In this document: in pieces, positions 56,374-64,000 of the stretch | Layout: each line of letters begins with the position of its first letter | How positions within the stretch are numbered: position 1 is the first letter of the stretch | Assembly (NCBI GenBank): GCA_903845935.1 | Contig: CAIMZI010000027.1 | Span: 1 to 64,000 of the forward strand | Direction of reading: 5' to 3' | Length of the DNA stretch: 64,000 nt | Source: an uncultured beta proteobacterium | GTDB taxonomy: Bacteria; Pseudomonadota; Gammaproteobacteria; Burkholderiales; Burkholderiaceae_C | The notes under the pieces: model-generated | What the model was told of the DNA's origin: nothing | Database searches by the model: none | Seen by the model: only the letters and a program-made list of their open reading frames with translations | Translations under genes and position numbers: made by a program

Positions 56374-57387
56374 ATGGCCCGCACCCAAGCCATTTCCGAG
56401 GGCAGTGGCTTGAGGCCGCAGCCTCGCGTCAAACCCTCGGCCTGGGGCGGTTTGCTGCTGCTGGTGGTGGCCATGGCCTGCTTTGTGGTGCTCGACACCA
56501 CCACCAAGCGAGTCACGGTCGAGGTGCCGATGTTGATGGCCCTGTGGGTGCTATTCGTGGTGCAGGCGTTGGTCACCGGCGGCTATGTGCTGGTGGTGCG
56601 TGGTGGGGCCAGCCTCAAGACGACTCATCCGGGCCTGCATCTGGCGCGCGGCGGCCTGCTGTTGGTGGTGCAAATGCTGGCCTTCTTCAGTCTGAAATAT
56701 CTGCCTGTGGGCGAGTACACCGCGCTGGCCATGACCACGCCGCTGGTGGTGACCCTGCTGGCCACGCGCTTTCTGGGCGAGCATGTGTCGCCCATGCGCT
56801 TGGTGCTGGTGGCGCTCGGCCTGGTCAGCACCCTGGTCATCGTGCGTCCGGGTAGCAACGCGATCGGCTGGGCCATGCTGCTGCCGCTGGGCCTGGTGCT
56901 GTTCAATGCGGCCTATCAGCTATTGACGAGCAGAATGGCGCGCACCGAAGACGCGCTCAGCACGGTGTTCTACACCTGCAGCACCGCCTTGATTCTCTCC
57001 AGCCTGCCCCTGGTCTGGGTGTGGCAGCCAGTGGACTCCCTGAACCTGTGGCTGGGTCTGCTGCTGATGGGCGTGGCCGCCGCCTGCGGCAACCTGTTTT
57101 TTATCCTGGCCTTCGAGCGCGCCCCGGCCGCTACGCTGATGCCGTATATGTATTTGCAGATTGGTTTTGGCATCCTGGGCGGCTGGCTGGTGTTCGACCA
57201 CATGCCCGACTTCTGGGCCCTGGTGGGCATGGGCATGATTGCCGCCTGCGGTGTGGCCGGTGGCTTGCTCACCCTGTACGAGACGCGCAAGCGGCAACAC
57301 GAACTGGAGGTAGACAGGACCCGGGACGACGTGACAGGCAACGCCGTTTTGGTCCCCCGCCCAGCGGGCTCCACCGCACTGCGCTGA
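56374..57387 (+). CDS. DMT/EamA-family transporter
   Basis: Ten hydrophobic segments with EamA duplication; MTTPLVVTLLATRFLGEHVSPMRLVLVALGLVSTLVIVRPG. Confidence 0.92.
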   Translation: MARTQAISEGSGLRPQPRVKPSAWGGLLLLVVAMACFVVLDTTTKRVTVEVPMLMALWVLFVVQALVTGGYVLVVRGGASLKTTHPGLHLARGGLLLVVQMLAFFSLKYLPVGEYTALAMTTPLVVTLLATRFLGEHVSPMRLVLVALGLVSTLVIVRPGSNAIGWAMLLPLGLVLFNAAYQLLTSRMARTEDALSTVFYTCSTALILSSLPLVWVWQPVDSLNLWLGLLLMGVAAACGNLFFILAFERAPAATLMPYMYLQIGFGILGGWLVFDHMPDFWALVGMGMIAACGVAGGLLTLYETRKRQHELEVDRTRDDVTGNAVLVPRPAGSTALR

Positions 57388-57390
57388 GCA

Positions 57391-58311
57391 TCATGCGGGG
57401 CTTGCGGGCTGCGCGGCTTGCAGCGTTTGCATATGCTCACAAATCGCGCCCGGCGTGGTCACCCAGATGGTGCCCGCATCGCGTGCGATGGCAATGTGCC
57501 GCAGCGCGCGGCGCAGATGGCGCAGGCGGTAGGGCTGGCCGACGATGTAGGGGTGCAGCGCAATGCCCATCACCAGGCTTTGTTGCTTGCTTTGATTCAG
57601 CATCTCGTCGAAGTTGTCTATCACCATGTCGGCAAAGGCGCTGCCGTCGAGGTGCCTGCCCATGATCATCGGGATGTCGTTGAGCTCTTGCGGGTAGGGG
57701 ATGGACCAGAGCGCCCGGCCGCTGCGTGTCTGCATCTGCATCGGTTGGTCGTCGTGCGCCCAGTTGAGCGTGTAGCCATAGCCCTCTTCGGACAGCAGGT
57801 CGGGCGTGGCGCGGCTCTCCGATATCCACGGTGACAGCCAGCCTGCGGGCGGCTTGCCCTGCAGCTGTTCGATGCGCGCGCGGCATCCGGCCAGCAGTTC
57901 GCGTTCCTGTTCCTCGGTGTAATCGGACTGGCGGAAGGAGTTGCTGTGGCCGTGGCCCACCAGCTCGTCACCACGGGCCATCACCGCCTGCAGCAGATCC
58001 GGGCAATGCTCCATCAGCGCGGTGTTGATCAGCGCGGCTGTGGGCAGGCAGAGTTGGTCAAACAGCTCCAGGCAGCGCCAAGCGCCCACGCGGTTGCCGT
58101 ACTCGCGCCAGCTGTAGTTCAACACATCGGGCTGGGGCGAGGCCGGGCCAATGCCTGCGCCCAGGCCCTCGCCAAAGGCAAAGTGCTCCAGGTTAAAGCC
58201 GATGTAGACCGCCAGTCGTTTGCCATCCGGCCAGCGGAAGTCCGGGCGCTGCGTGATAGCGCTGTAGGCAAAGCGGCCGCTGTCGGGGATGGACGGGAAG
58301 GTCATGGTCAT
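57391..58311 (-). CDS. Polysaccharide-deacetylase family protein (allantoinase PuuE-like)
   Basis: FRWPDGKRLAVYIGFNLEHFAFG, NRVGAWRCLELFDQL, LVGHGHSNS, LHPYIVGQPYRLRHLRRAL. Confidence 0.85.
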   Translation of the reverse strand: MTMTFPSIPDSGRFAYSAITQRPDFRWPDGKRLAVYIGFNLEHFAFGEGLGAGIGPASPQPDVLNYSWREYGNRVGAWRCLELFDQLCLPTAALINTALMEHCPDLLQAVMARGDELVGHGHSNSFRQSDYTEEQERELLAGCRARIEQLQGKPPAGWLSPWISESRATPDLLSEEGYGYTLNWAHDDQPMQMQTRSGRALWSIPYPQELNDIPMIMGRHLDGSAFADMVIDNFDEMLNQSKQQSLVMGIALHPYIVGQPYRLRHLRRALRHIAIARDAGTIWVTTPGAICEHMQTLQAAQPASPA

Positions 58312-58313
58312 GT

Positions 58314-58727
58314 CTAGAACACCGCCAACCCGGCGCGCACCAGCATCCATTCGGCGCTGTCGTTCCACACATCCATCTTCACAATCTTGCCCTGCTTCAC
58401 TACATAGCGGTCCACATAGCGGTTGCCCTCGAACGGCGTGCCGTCCAGCCACTCGCCATAGAGTGTGCCGATGTTGTAGACGGTGGCCTCCTCATCGGTG
58501 GCCCCGGCCACCAGGTCGGTCTGCTCAAAGCGCTTCTTCACCCACCTGTAACGCCCGGCGTTGAAGGCGCTGGTCTCCGACGGGTCGCGCATGGGCCGGC
58601 CCCCGGTGAAGCGGATGCGCAGCTCGGGCGAGGTGAAGGCGCGTGCGCCCACCGGGTCCGGGATCATGACGATGCGCAGAAATTCCTCCACGATTTCCTT
58701 GGGGCCGGGGCTTGTATCGGGGGTCAT
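58314..58727 (-). CDS. SnoaL/NTF2-like protein
   Basis: VEEFLRIVMIPDPVGARAFTSPELRIRFTGGRPM..FEGNRYVDRYVVKQGKIVKMDVWNDSAEWML. Confidence 0.75.
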   Translation of the reverse strand: MTPDTSPGPKEIVEEFLRIVMIPDPVGARAFTSPELRIRFTGGRPMRDPSETSAFNAGRYRWVKKRFEQTDLVAGATDEEATVYNIGTLYGEWLDGTPFEGNRYVDRYVVKQGKIVKMDVWNDSAEWMLVRAGLAVF

Positions 58728-58941
58728 GCTGTTCCTTATTTGTATATATGGGGGCCTGCCCTGCGCGCAAATGCGCCGCTGGCCCTGCACTGCTTCCAAG
58801 CAGTTTTTGTTCCAGGGCGACATGCACCTTTGCATCACCCAGTGCACTGTTTTGCGCGCAATCCATGCCGCAGCATGATGCGTGCCGCACAAGGCCAGTG
58901 CATTTTGCATACAGTCCGTGCGCGGATTGCATACAAAACGC

Positions 58942-58956
58942 TGGCACGGCGTTTGC
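58942..58956 (+). promoter_or_regulatory. Exact sigma54 consensus TGGCACGgcgtTTGC before the ABC operon
   Basis: Full match to TGGCACG-N4-TTGC; lies 3 bp before the first possible ATG. Confidence 0.45.
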
Positions 58957-58959
58957 GTA

Positions 58960-60009
58960 ATGAATGAGCATATGAACGCAGTCGCCTCACCCTCCAGTGC
59001 CATTGAAGTTGTTGGCTTGACCAAGCGCTACGGCGCGGGCAAGCCGGCCGTGGACAACATCAACCTGCGAATTGCCAGCGGCAGCTACTGCTGCCTGCTC
59101 GGGCCTTCGGGCTGCGGCAAGAGCACCACGCTGCGCATGATCGCCGGCCATGAATCGGTGAGCAGCGGCGACGTGCTGCTGGAGAACCGCAACATCACCG
59201 GCCTGCCCGCCGCCGAGCGCGGCACGGCCATGATGTTCCAGAGTTTTGCGCTGTTTCCGCACCTGAGCGCACTGGACAACGTGGCCTTCAGTTTGAAGAT
59301 GAAGGGCGTGGCCAAGACCGAGCGGCAGGCAAAAGCGCAGGACCTGCTGGAGCGCGTGGCCATGGGCCATCTGGCTGCCCGCAAGCCAGGTGAGTTGTCC
59401 GGCGGCCAGCAACAGCGCGTGGCTCTGGCGCGCGCCCTGATTACGCAACCCAAGGCGCTGCTGCTCGATGAGCCGCTCTCCGCCCTCGATCCTTTTTTGC
59501 GCATCCAGATGCGCGCCGAGCTGCGCCGCTGGCAAAAGGAACTGGGCCTGACCTTCATCCACGTGACCCACTCGCAGGAAGAGGCGATGGCCCTGGCCGA
59601 CACCATGGTGGTGATGAACCACGGAATAATTGAACAAAGCGGCTCGCCGCACACCGTCTACAACCGGCCGCTGAATGAATTTGTGGCGCGTTTCATGGGC
59701 GGCCACAACGTGATTGAAACCCCCGCCGGCAAGATCGGCGTGCGCACCGACCAGACCCGCATTGTCCGCGCCGATGCGCCCGAGATTGCCGGCCTGCCCA
59801 GCATCGCCGCTGTGGTCACGGATGTGGAATACCAGGGCACCTATGTGCTGCTGGGCCTGCAAAACCCGGCATCTACGCACGCCGTGGTCAGCAGCGCCGA
59901 ATACTCCGTCATGTTGTCCGAAAGTCAGTTTGCAGCAACGCCCTTTACCGTGGGCGACAGCGTGCAGCTGGCCTGGACGCCCGCATCGGCCCACGCCCTG
60001 CAGGCCTGA
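58960..60009 (+). CDS. ABC transporter ATP-binding protein (PotA-like)
   Basis: LLGPSGCGKSTTLRMIAG, LSGGQQQRVALARALITQPKALLLDEPLSALD; alternative start at 58972. Confidence 0.95.
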   Translation: MNEHMNAVASPSSAIEVVGLTKRYGAGKPAVDNINLRIASGSYCCLLGPSGCGKSTTLRMIAGHESVSSGDVLLENRNITGLPAAERGTAMMFQSFALFPHLSALDNVAFSLKMKGVAKTERQAKAQDLLERVAMGHLAARKPGELSGGQQQRVALARALITQPKALLLDEPLSALDPFLRIQMRAELRRWQKELGLTFIHVTHSQEEAMALADTMVVMNHGIIEQSGSPHTVYNRPLNEFVARFMGGHNVIETPAGKIGVRTDQTRIVRADAPEIAGLPSIAAVVTDVEYQGTYVLLGLQNPASTHAVVSSAEYSVMLSESQFAATPFTVGDSVQLAWTPASAHALQA

Positions 60010-60075
60010 GCCGCCCCCATTCCCCCACCCCCACCCTTCGCAAGAAGTTTCACCAGCCCCTAAGGAGTTCCTCCC

Positions 60076-61350
60076 ATGTCAGACATCATCGATTCCCTTG
60101 ACGCCCTTGCCATGCAGCGTCGCACCGTGCTCAAGGGCACGGCCGGCATTCTGGCCGCGGGTATGTTCCCGTCCATTCACGCAGCGGAACCTATCGTGCT
60201 GCGCTACCTGGGCACGGCGGTGAACCAGGACAAGGAAATTGCCGACAAGTTCAAGGCCGACACCGGCATCGAAATCCAGTACGTGGCCGTCACCACCGAC
60301 GACGTCACCAAGCGCGCCGTCACTGCGCCCAACAGCTTCGATCTGATCGACACCGAGTATTTCTCGCTGAAGAACATTGTGCCCACCGGCAACCTGAAGG
60401 GCATTGATACCAAGCGCATCAAGAACGCCGACAAGATCACCAGCTTGTTCACCACCGGCACCGTGGCCGGCAAGAAGGTCGGCGACCAGGGCACGGCGCC
60501 CAAGAAAACCATTTACCTCGAAGGCGAAAAGAGCAAGGTCTTCGCTAAGAGCCCGACCCAGTTCATGTCGCTGATCCCCACCGTCTACAACGCCGACACC
60601 CTGGGCATTCGCCCCGACCTGATCAAGCGCCCCATCACCTCCTGGGCCGAGCTGCTGAACCCCGAATTCAAGGGCAAGGCCGCGATCCTGAACATCCCCT
60701 CCATCGGCATCATGGATGCAGCCATGGTCGTGGAAGCCATGGGCATCTACAAGTACCCCGACAAGGGCAATATGACCAAAAAGGAAATTGACCTGACTAT
60801 CAAGACCCTGATTGAAGCCAAGAAGCAAGGCCAGTTCCGCAGCCTGTGGAAAGACTTCAACGAGTCCGTCAACCTGATGGCCTCCGGCGAAGTGGTGATC
60901 CAGTCGATGTGGAGCCCCGCCGTGACGGCCGTGCGCACCAAGGGCATTGCCTGCACCTTCCAGCCGCTGAAAGAAGGCTATCGCGCCTGGGCTTCCGGCT
61001 TTGGCCTTCCCGCCACCCTGTCCGGTAAGAAGCTGGACGGTGCCTACGAGTTCATCAACTGGTTCCTTGACGGCTGGGCCGGTGCCTACCTCAACCGCCA
61101 GGGCTATTACAGCGCCGTGCTCGACACCGCCAAGGCCAAGATGGAAGCCTACGAGTGGGCCTACTGGATGGAAGGCAAACCCGCTGCGCAAGACATCAAG
61201 AGCCCGCACGGCGACCTGCTGGCCAAGAAGGGCGAAGTGCGCGACGGCGGCAGCTACGAAGCGCGCATGGGCGGCATCGCCTGCTGGAACGCCGTGATGG
61301 ACGAGAACGCCTACATGGTCCAGAAATGGAATGAGTTCGTAGCGGCATAA
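60076..61350 (+). CDS. ABC transporter substrate-binding protein (spermidine/putrescine-type)
   Basis: Tat/Sec-like leader RRTVLKGTAGILAAGMFPSIHA; IVLRYLGTAVNQDKEIADKFKADTGIEIQYV. Confidence 0.9.
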   Translation: MSDIIDSLDALAMQRRTVLKGTAGILAAGMFPSIHAAEPIVLRYLGTAVNQDKEIADKFKADTGIEIQYVAVTTDDVTKRAVTAPNSFDLIDTEYFSLKNIVPTGNLKGIDTKRIKNADKITSLFTTGTVAGKKVGDQGTAPKKTIYLEGEKSKVFAKSPTQFMSLIPTVYNADTLGIRPDLIKRPITSWAELLNPEFKGKAAILNIPSIGIMDAAMVVEAMGIYKYPDKGNMTKKEIDLTIKTLIEAKKQGQFRSLWKDFNESVNLMASGEVVIQSMWSPAVTAVRTKGIACTFQPLKEGYRAWASGFGLPATLSGKKLDGAYEFINWFLDGWAGAYLNRQGYYSAVLDTAKAKMEAYEWAYWMEGKPAAQDIKSPHGDLLAKKGEVRDGGSYEARMGGIACWNAVMDENAYMVQKWNEFVAA

Positions 61351-61374
61351 AGTTGAACAAGACACCGAAGTGAT

Positions 61375-62295
61375 TTGCATATGAGTTCTCACGTACCCAA
61401 TTCACATCCGGTGTCTGCTCGCGCACCGGGCCGCACACTGGCGGCCTGGTGGCAGGCGCTGCCCTTGACGACTGTTTTTGCGCTGTTCTTTCTGGTGCCG
61501 CTGGCGTTGGTGCTGATGGTCAGCTTCTGGGACTACAACCAGTACGAAATGCATCCGGACTTTACGTTCAAAAATTACCTCGCCGTGTTCGACGGCTGCA
61601 TCTCCGGTGACGACCTGTGCGTCACCTTCAAGACCTATCTCTCCACGCTCAAGTTCAGTCTGCTGGTCTGGCTGCTGACGCTACTTATAGGCTTCACCGT
61701 CTCTTATTTTCTGGCCTTCCATGTGCGCTCCAGCGGCGTGCAGGTGGTGCTGTTTGTGCTGTGCACGATTCCGTTCTGGACCTCCAACGTCATCCGAATG
61801 ATTGCCTGGGTGCCGCTGCTGGGCCGCAATGGCCTGGTCAATGACGCGCTGGTGCATCTGGGGGTGGTCGATCAGCCGGTGGAGTGGCTGCTGTTCTCCA
61901 GCTTCTCGGTGGTGCTGGCCTTTGTGCATTTATTCAGCACCTTCATGATCGTTCCGATCTTCAATTCCATGATGCGCATTGACCGCAGTCTGCTCGAAGC
62001 CGCTGCCGACAGCGGCGCCACTGCCTGGCAGACCCTGTGGAATGTGATCGTGCCGCTGTGCCGCACCGGCATCATCATCGGCTCCATTTTTGTCATCACC
62101 ATCGTCATGGGCGACTTCGTCACCATTGGCGTGATGGGCGGGCAACAGATTGCCTCGGTCGGCAAGATCATCCAGGTGCAGACCTCGTATCTGCAGTTCC
62201 CGCTGGCTGCCGCCAATGCGGTGATCCTGCTGTCGGTGGTGCTGATGATCATCTGGGCCTTGACCCGAATGGTAGATATCCGGAAAGAACTTTGA
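61375..62295 (+). CDS. ABC transporter permease
   Basis: TM helices; EAA-like loop LLEAAADSGATAWQTLWNVIVPL. Confidence 0.93.
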   Translation: MHMSSHVPNSHPVSARAPGRTLAAWWQALPLTTVFALFFLVPLALVLMVSFWDYNQYEMHPDFTFKNYLAVFDGCISGDDLCVTFKTYLSTLKFSLLVWLLTLLIGFTVSYFLAFHVRSSGVQVVLFVLCTIPFWTSNVIRMIAWVPLLGRNGLVNDALVHLGVVDQPVEWLLFSSFSVVLAFVHLFSTFMIVPIFNSMMRIDRSLLEAAADSGATAWQTLWNVIVPLCRTGIIIGSIFVITIVMGDFVTIGVMGGQQIASVGKIIQVQTSYLQFPLAAANAVILLSVVLMIIWALTRMVDIRKEL

Positions 62296-62297
62296 CC

Positions 62298-63182
62298 ATG
62301 AAAGAAAAACGCGCCCCCGGCTTCTGGCTCTTGGCGATCTTCTTCGCGGCCTATGTGCTGTTCCTCTACGGGCCCATGCTGGTCATTGTGGTCCTAAGCT
62401 TTCAGGGACCTGAGGGCGGCCTGACCTTTCCCATGCGCGGATGGTCCACCCACTGGTTCCACAAACTGGCCGACGGCCTGGGCTCGGTGGACATTGGCTC
62501 GGCGCTGTGGCGCTCACTCGGACTGGGCCTCACCGTCATGGCCTTCACCGTGGTGTTTTCGGTGCTGGCGGGTCTTGCCTTTCGCAAGAAGCTCACCGGC
62601 GGCAGCGTGCTGTTCTTTGTGGTGGTGGCCAGTCTGATCATGCCGTCCATCATCGTCTCGCTGGGTATTGGCCTGGAGTTCCGTTTGCTGGATGCCGGCA
62701 TCAAGAAGCTGCTGGAGGCCTGGGGAATGCAGGGCACGTTGGACAACTACGGCACTGCCCTGGGCATCTACACCTCGGCCCTGGGCGCGCACCTGACCTG
62801 GACGCTGCCCTTTGGTCTCCTGATCATGTTTGCCATCTTCAACCGCTTCAACCCGGCCTATGAAGAAGCGGCGCGCGACCTGGGTGCCACGCCCTGGCAG
62901 GGTTTCCGCCATGTGGTGCTGCCGCTGATTGCGCCCTCGGTGGTCGGCATTGGCATGTTCGGCTTTACTCTCAGCTGGGACGAGATTGCACGCACCTCGC
63001 AGGCCATTGGCGATGTCAATACGCTTCCGTTGGAACTACAGGGCCTCACCACCACGGTGACCACACCCTCCATTTACGCACTGGGCACCGTCACCATGGT
63101 GGTGTCCTTCTGTGTCATGGGCTTGGCGGTCGGCCTGTCCAGCCTGTTGAGCAAGCGTCAGAAAGCAGGGCGCCATGACTGA
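62298..63182 (+). CDS. ABC transporter permease
   Basis: TM helices; EEAARDLGATPWQGFRHVVLPLIAP. Confidence 0.93.
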   Translation: MKEKRAPGFWLLAIFFAAYVLFLYGPMLVIVVLSFQGPEGGLTFPMRGWSTHWFHKLADGLGSVDIGSALWRSLGLGLTVMAFTVVFSVLAGLAFRKKLTGGSVLFFVVVASLIMPSIIVSLGIGLEFRLLDAGIKKLLEAWGMQGTLDNYGTALGIYTSALGAHLTWTLPFGLLIMFAIFNRFNPAYEEAARDLGATPWQGFRHVVLPLIAPSVVGIGMFGFTLSWDEIARTSQAIGDVNTLPLELQGLTTTVTTPSIYALGTVTMVVSFCVMGLAVGLSSLLSKRQKAGRHD

Positions 63183-63894
63183 GCCGGTCCTGCTGACCGA
63201 GAACGACATTTACGAGCGCATGGTAGCGACCATTCTCGACCACCGTCTGCCGCCCGGAACCAAGCTGGTGGAAGACCGGCTGGCCACCGCCTTTGGCGTG
63301 TCGCGCACCCGCATCCGCCCGGTGCTAGTGAGGTTGGCCAATGAGCAAATCGTCACCCTTACGCTCAACCGTGGCGCCACCGTAGCCCAGCCTTCTGAGG
63401 CGGAAGCGCGCGAGGTGTTCGAGGTGCGGCGCATGATTGAGCCGACGCTGATTGCCTGCTTTATCAAGCAGGCCAGTGGCGACGACATCGCTGTGCTGTC
63501 GCAATGCATTGCGCAGGAAGAGGATGCGCGCAGGGTGGGCGACATGCGTCGCGCCATCCGCCTCTCCGGTGACTTCCATCTGCACATTGCCAACGCCTCG
63601 CAGCACCAGACCCTGGGCCGCATCCTGCGCGAGCTGGTGTCTCGCACCTCGCTGATTTTGATGACCTACCGCGCCGATGTGCAACCGCAGTCCGAGTCCA
63701 GCCGCTGCGGCTGCCAGGAGCACCGCGCCCTGCTGGATGCCATCCGCTTGCGTGATGCCAGGGAGGCTGCGCGTCTGATGGGCGAGCACCTGGCGCAACT
63801 CGAATCGCAGCTGCAATTCAGCCAGGGCGATGACGCCGTGCCTGATCTGCTGTCGTTGTTTGGGTCCGAGCCGGCTTTGCTTTCCGAGGCCTGA
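63175..63894 (+). CDS. GntR-family transcriptional regulator (FCD type)
   Basis: IYERMVATILDHRLPPGTKLVEDRLATAFGVSRTRIRPVLVRLANEQIVTL; FCD-like helical C-terminus. Confidence 0.93.
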   Translation: MTEPVLLTENDIYERMVATILDHRLPPGTKLVEDRLATAFGVSRTRIRPVLVRLANEQIVTLTLNRGATVAQPSEAEAREVFEVRRMIEPTLIACFIKQASGDDIAVLSQCIAQEEDARRVGDMRRAIRLSGDFHLHIANASQHQTLGRILRELVSRTSLILMTYRADVQPQSESSRCGCQEHRALLDAIRLRDAREAARLMGEHLAQLESQLQFSQGDDAVPDLLSLFGSEPALLSEA

Positions 63895-63897
63895 GCC

Positions 63898-64000
63898 ATG
63901 CGCCGAGTGCTGTTGATCAACCCCAATACATCCGCCTCCATCAGCGCGCTGCTACAAAGCCATGCGCAGACCGCAGCCGGGCCGCAGGCCCAGGTGTTGA
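63898..64000 (+). CDS. Asp/Glu/hydantoin racemase family protein, N-terminus only
   Basis: MRRVLLINPNTSASISALLQSHAQ; truncated by window end. Confidence 0.75.
   Translation, partial: MRRVLLINPNTSASISALLQSHAQTAAGPQAQVL

Noticed and set aside
60079-61392. 437-aa minus-strand ORF opposite the ABC binding protein
   Set aside because: Antisense shadow of a clear ABC solute-binding gene.
1-64000. CRISPR arrays, tRNA/rRNA genes, integrases or transposases
   Set aside because: No regular repeat-spacer structure, no tRNA-like or rRNA sequence recognised by eye and no mobile-element protein in the ORF list; a computational scan would be needed to exclude small RNAs.

Overview
The window is a GC-rich proteobacterial chromosome segment, probably Burkholderiales/Comamonadaceae (inferred from gene content). 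Its centrepiece is a complete gas-vesicle (gvp) locus at about 2.6-18.5 kb, all on the + strand. The locus has a regulatory/accessory half: an orphan ORF, an NtrC-type sigma54 activator, an Hsp20/GvpH-like protein, a CDC48-like double AAA ATPase, GvpF/L, a PAS histidine kinase and a single-domain receiver. It also has a structural half: gvpA, a GvpC-like repeat protein, gvpN, a small coiled-coil ORF, a small basic ORF, gvpF/L, gvpG, a tandem ArsA/Get3-like ATPase, a TPR-like ORF, a second GvpA-family gene, gvpK and gvpJ. Near-consensus sigma54 (-24/-12) promoters precede both halves, matching the sigma54 activator encoded inside the locus. Downstream is a dense sensory region (23.3-32.1 kb). 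It includes a PYP-like PAS protein that keeps the chromophore-site residues and a chemoreceptor with a C-terminal WETF tether. The rest is mainly metabolic: Old Yellow Enzyme, class III ADH, CHASE2-cyclase with OmpA and FecR proteins, molybdopterin oxidoreductase, SerC, CoaX, persulfide dioxygenase-rhodanese with a CsoR-family repressor, CcoG with an FNR-like box, IcmF with a perfect 22-bp palindrome, RquA-like methyltransferase, and an ABC uptake operon with a GntR regulator. Two decayed loci are visible: a hybrid sensor kinase beside the gvp locus and an RND efflux system upstream of ccoG. All family calls come from reading motifs in the translations; no database search was run.
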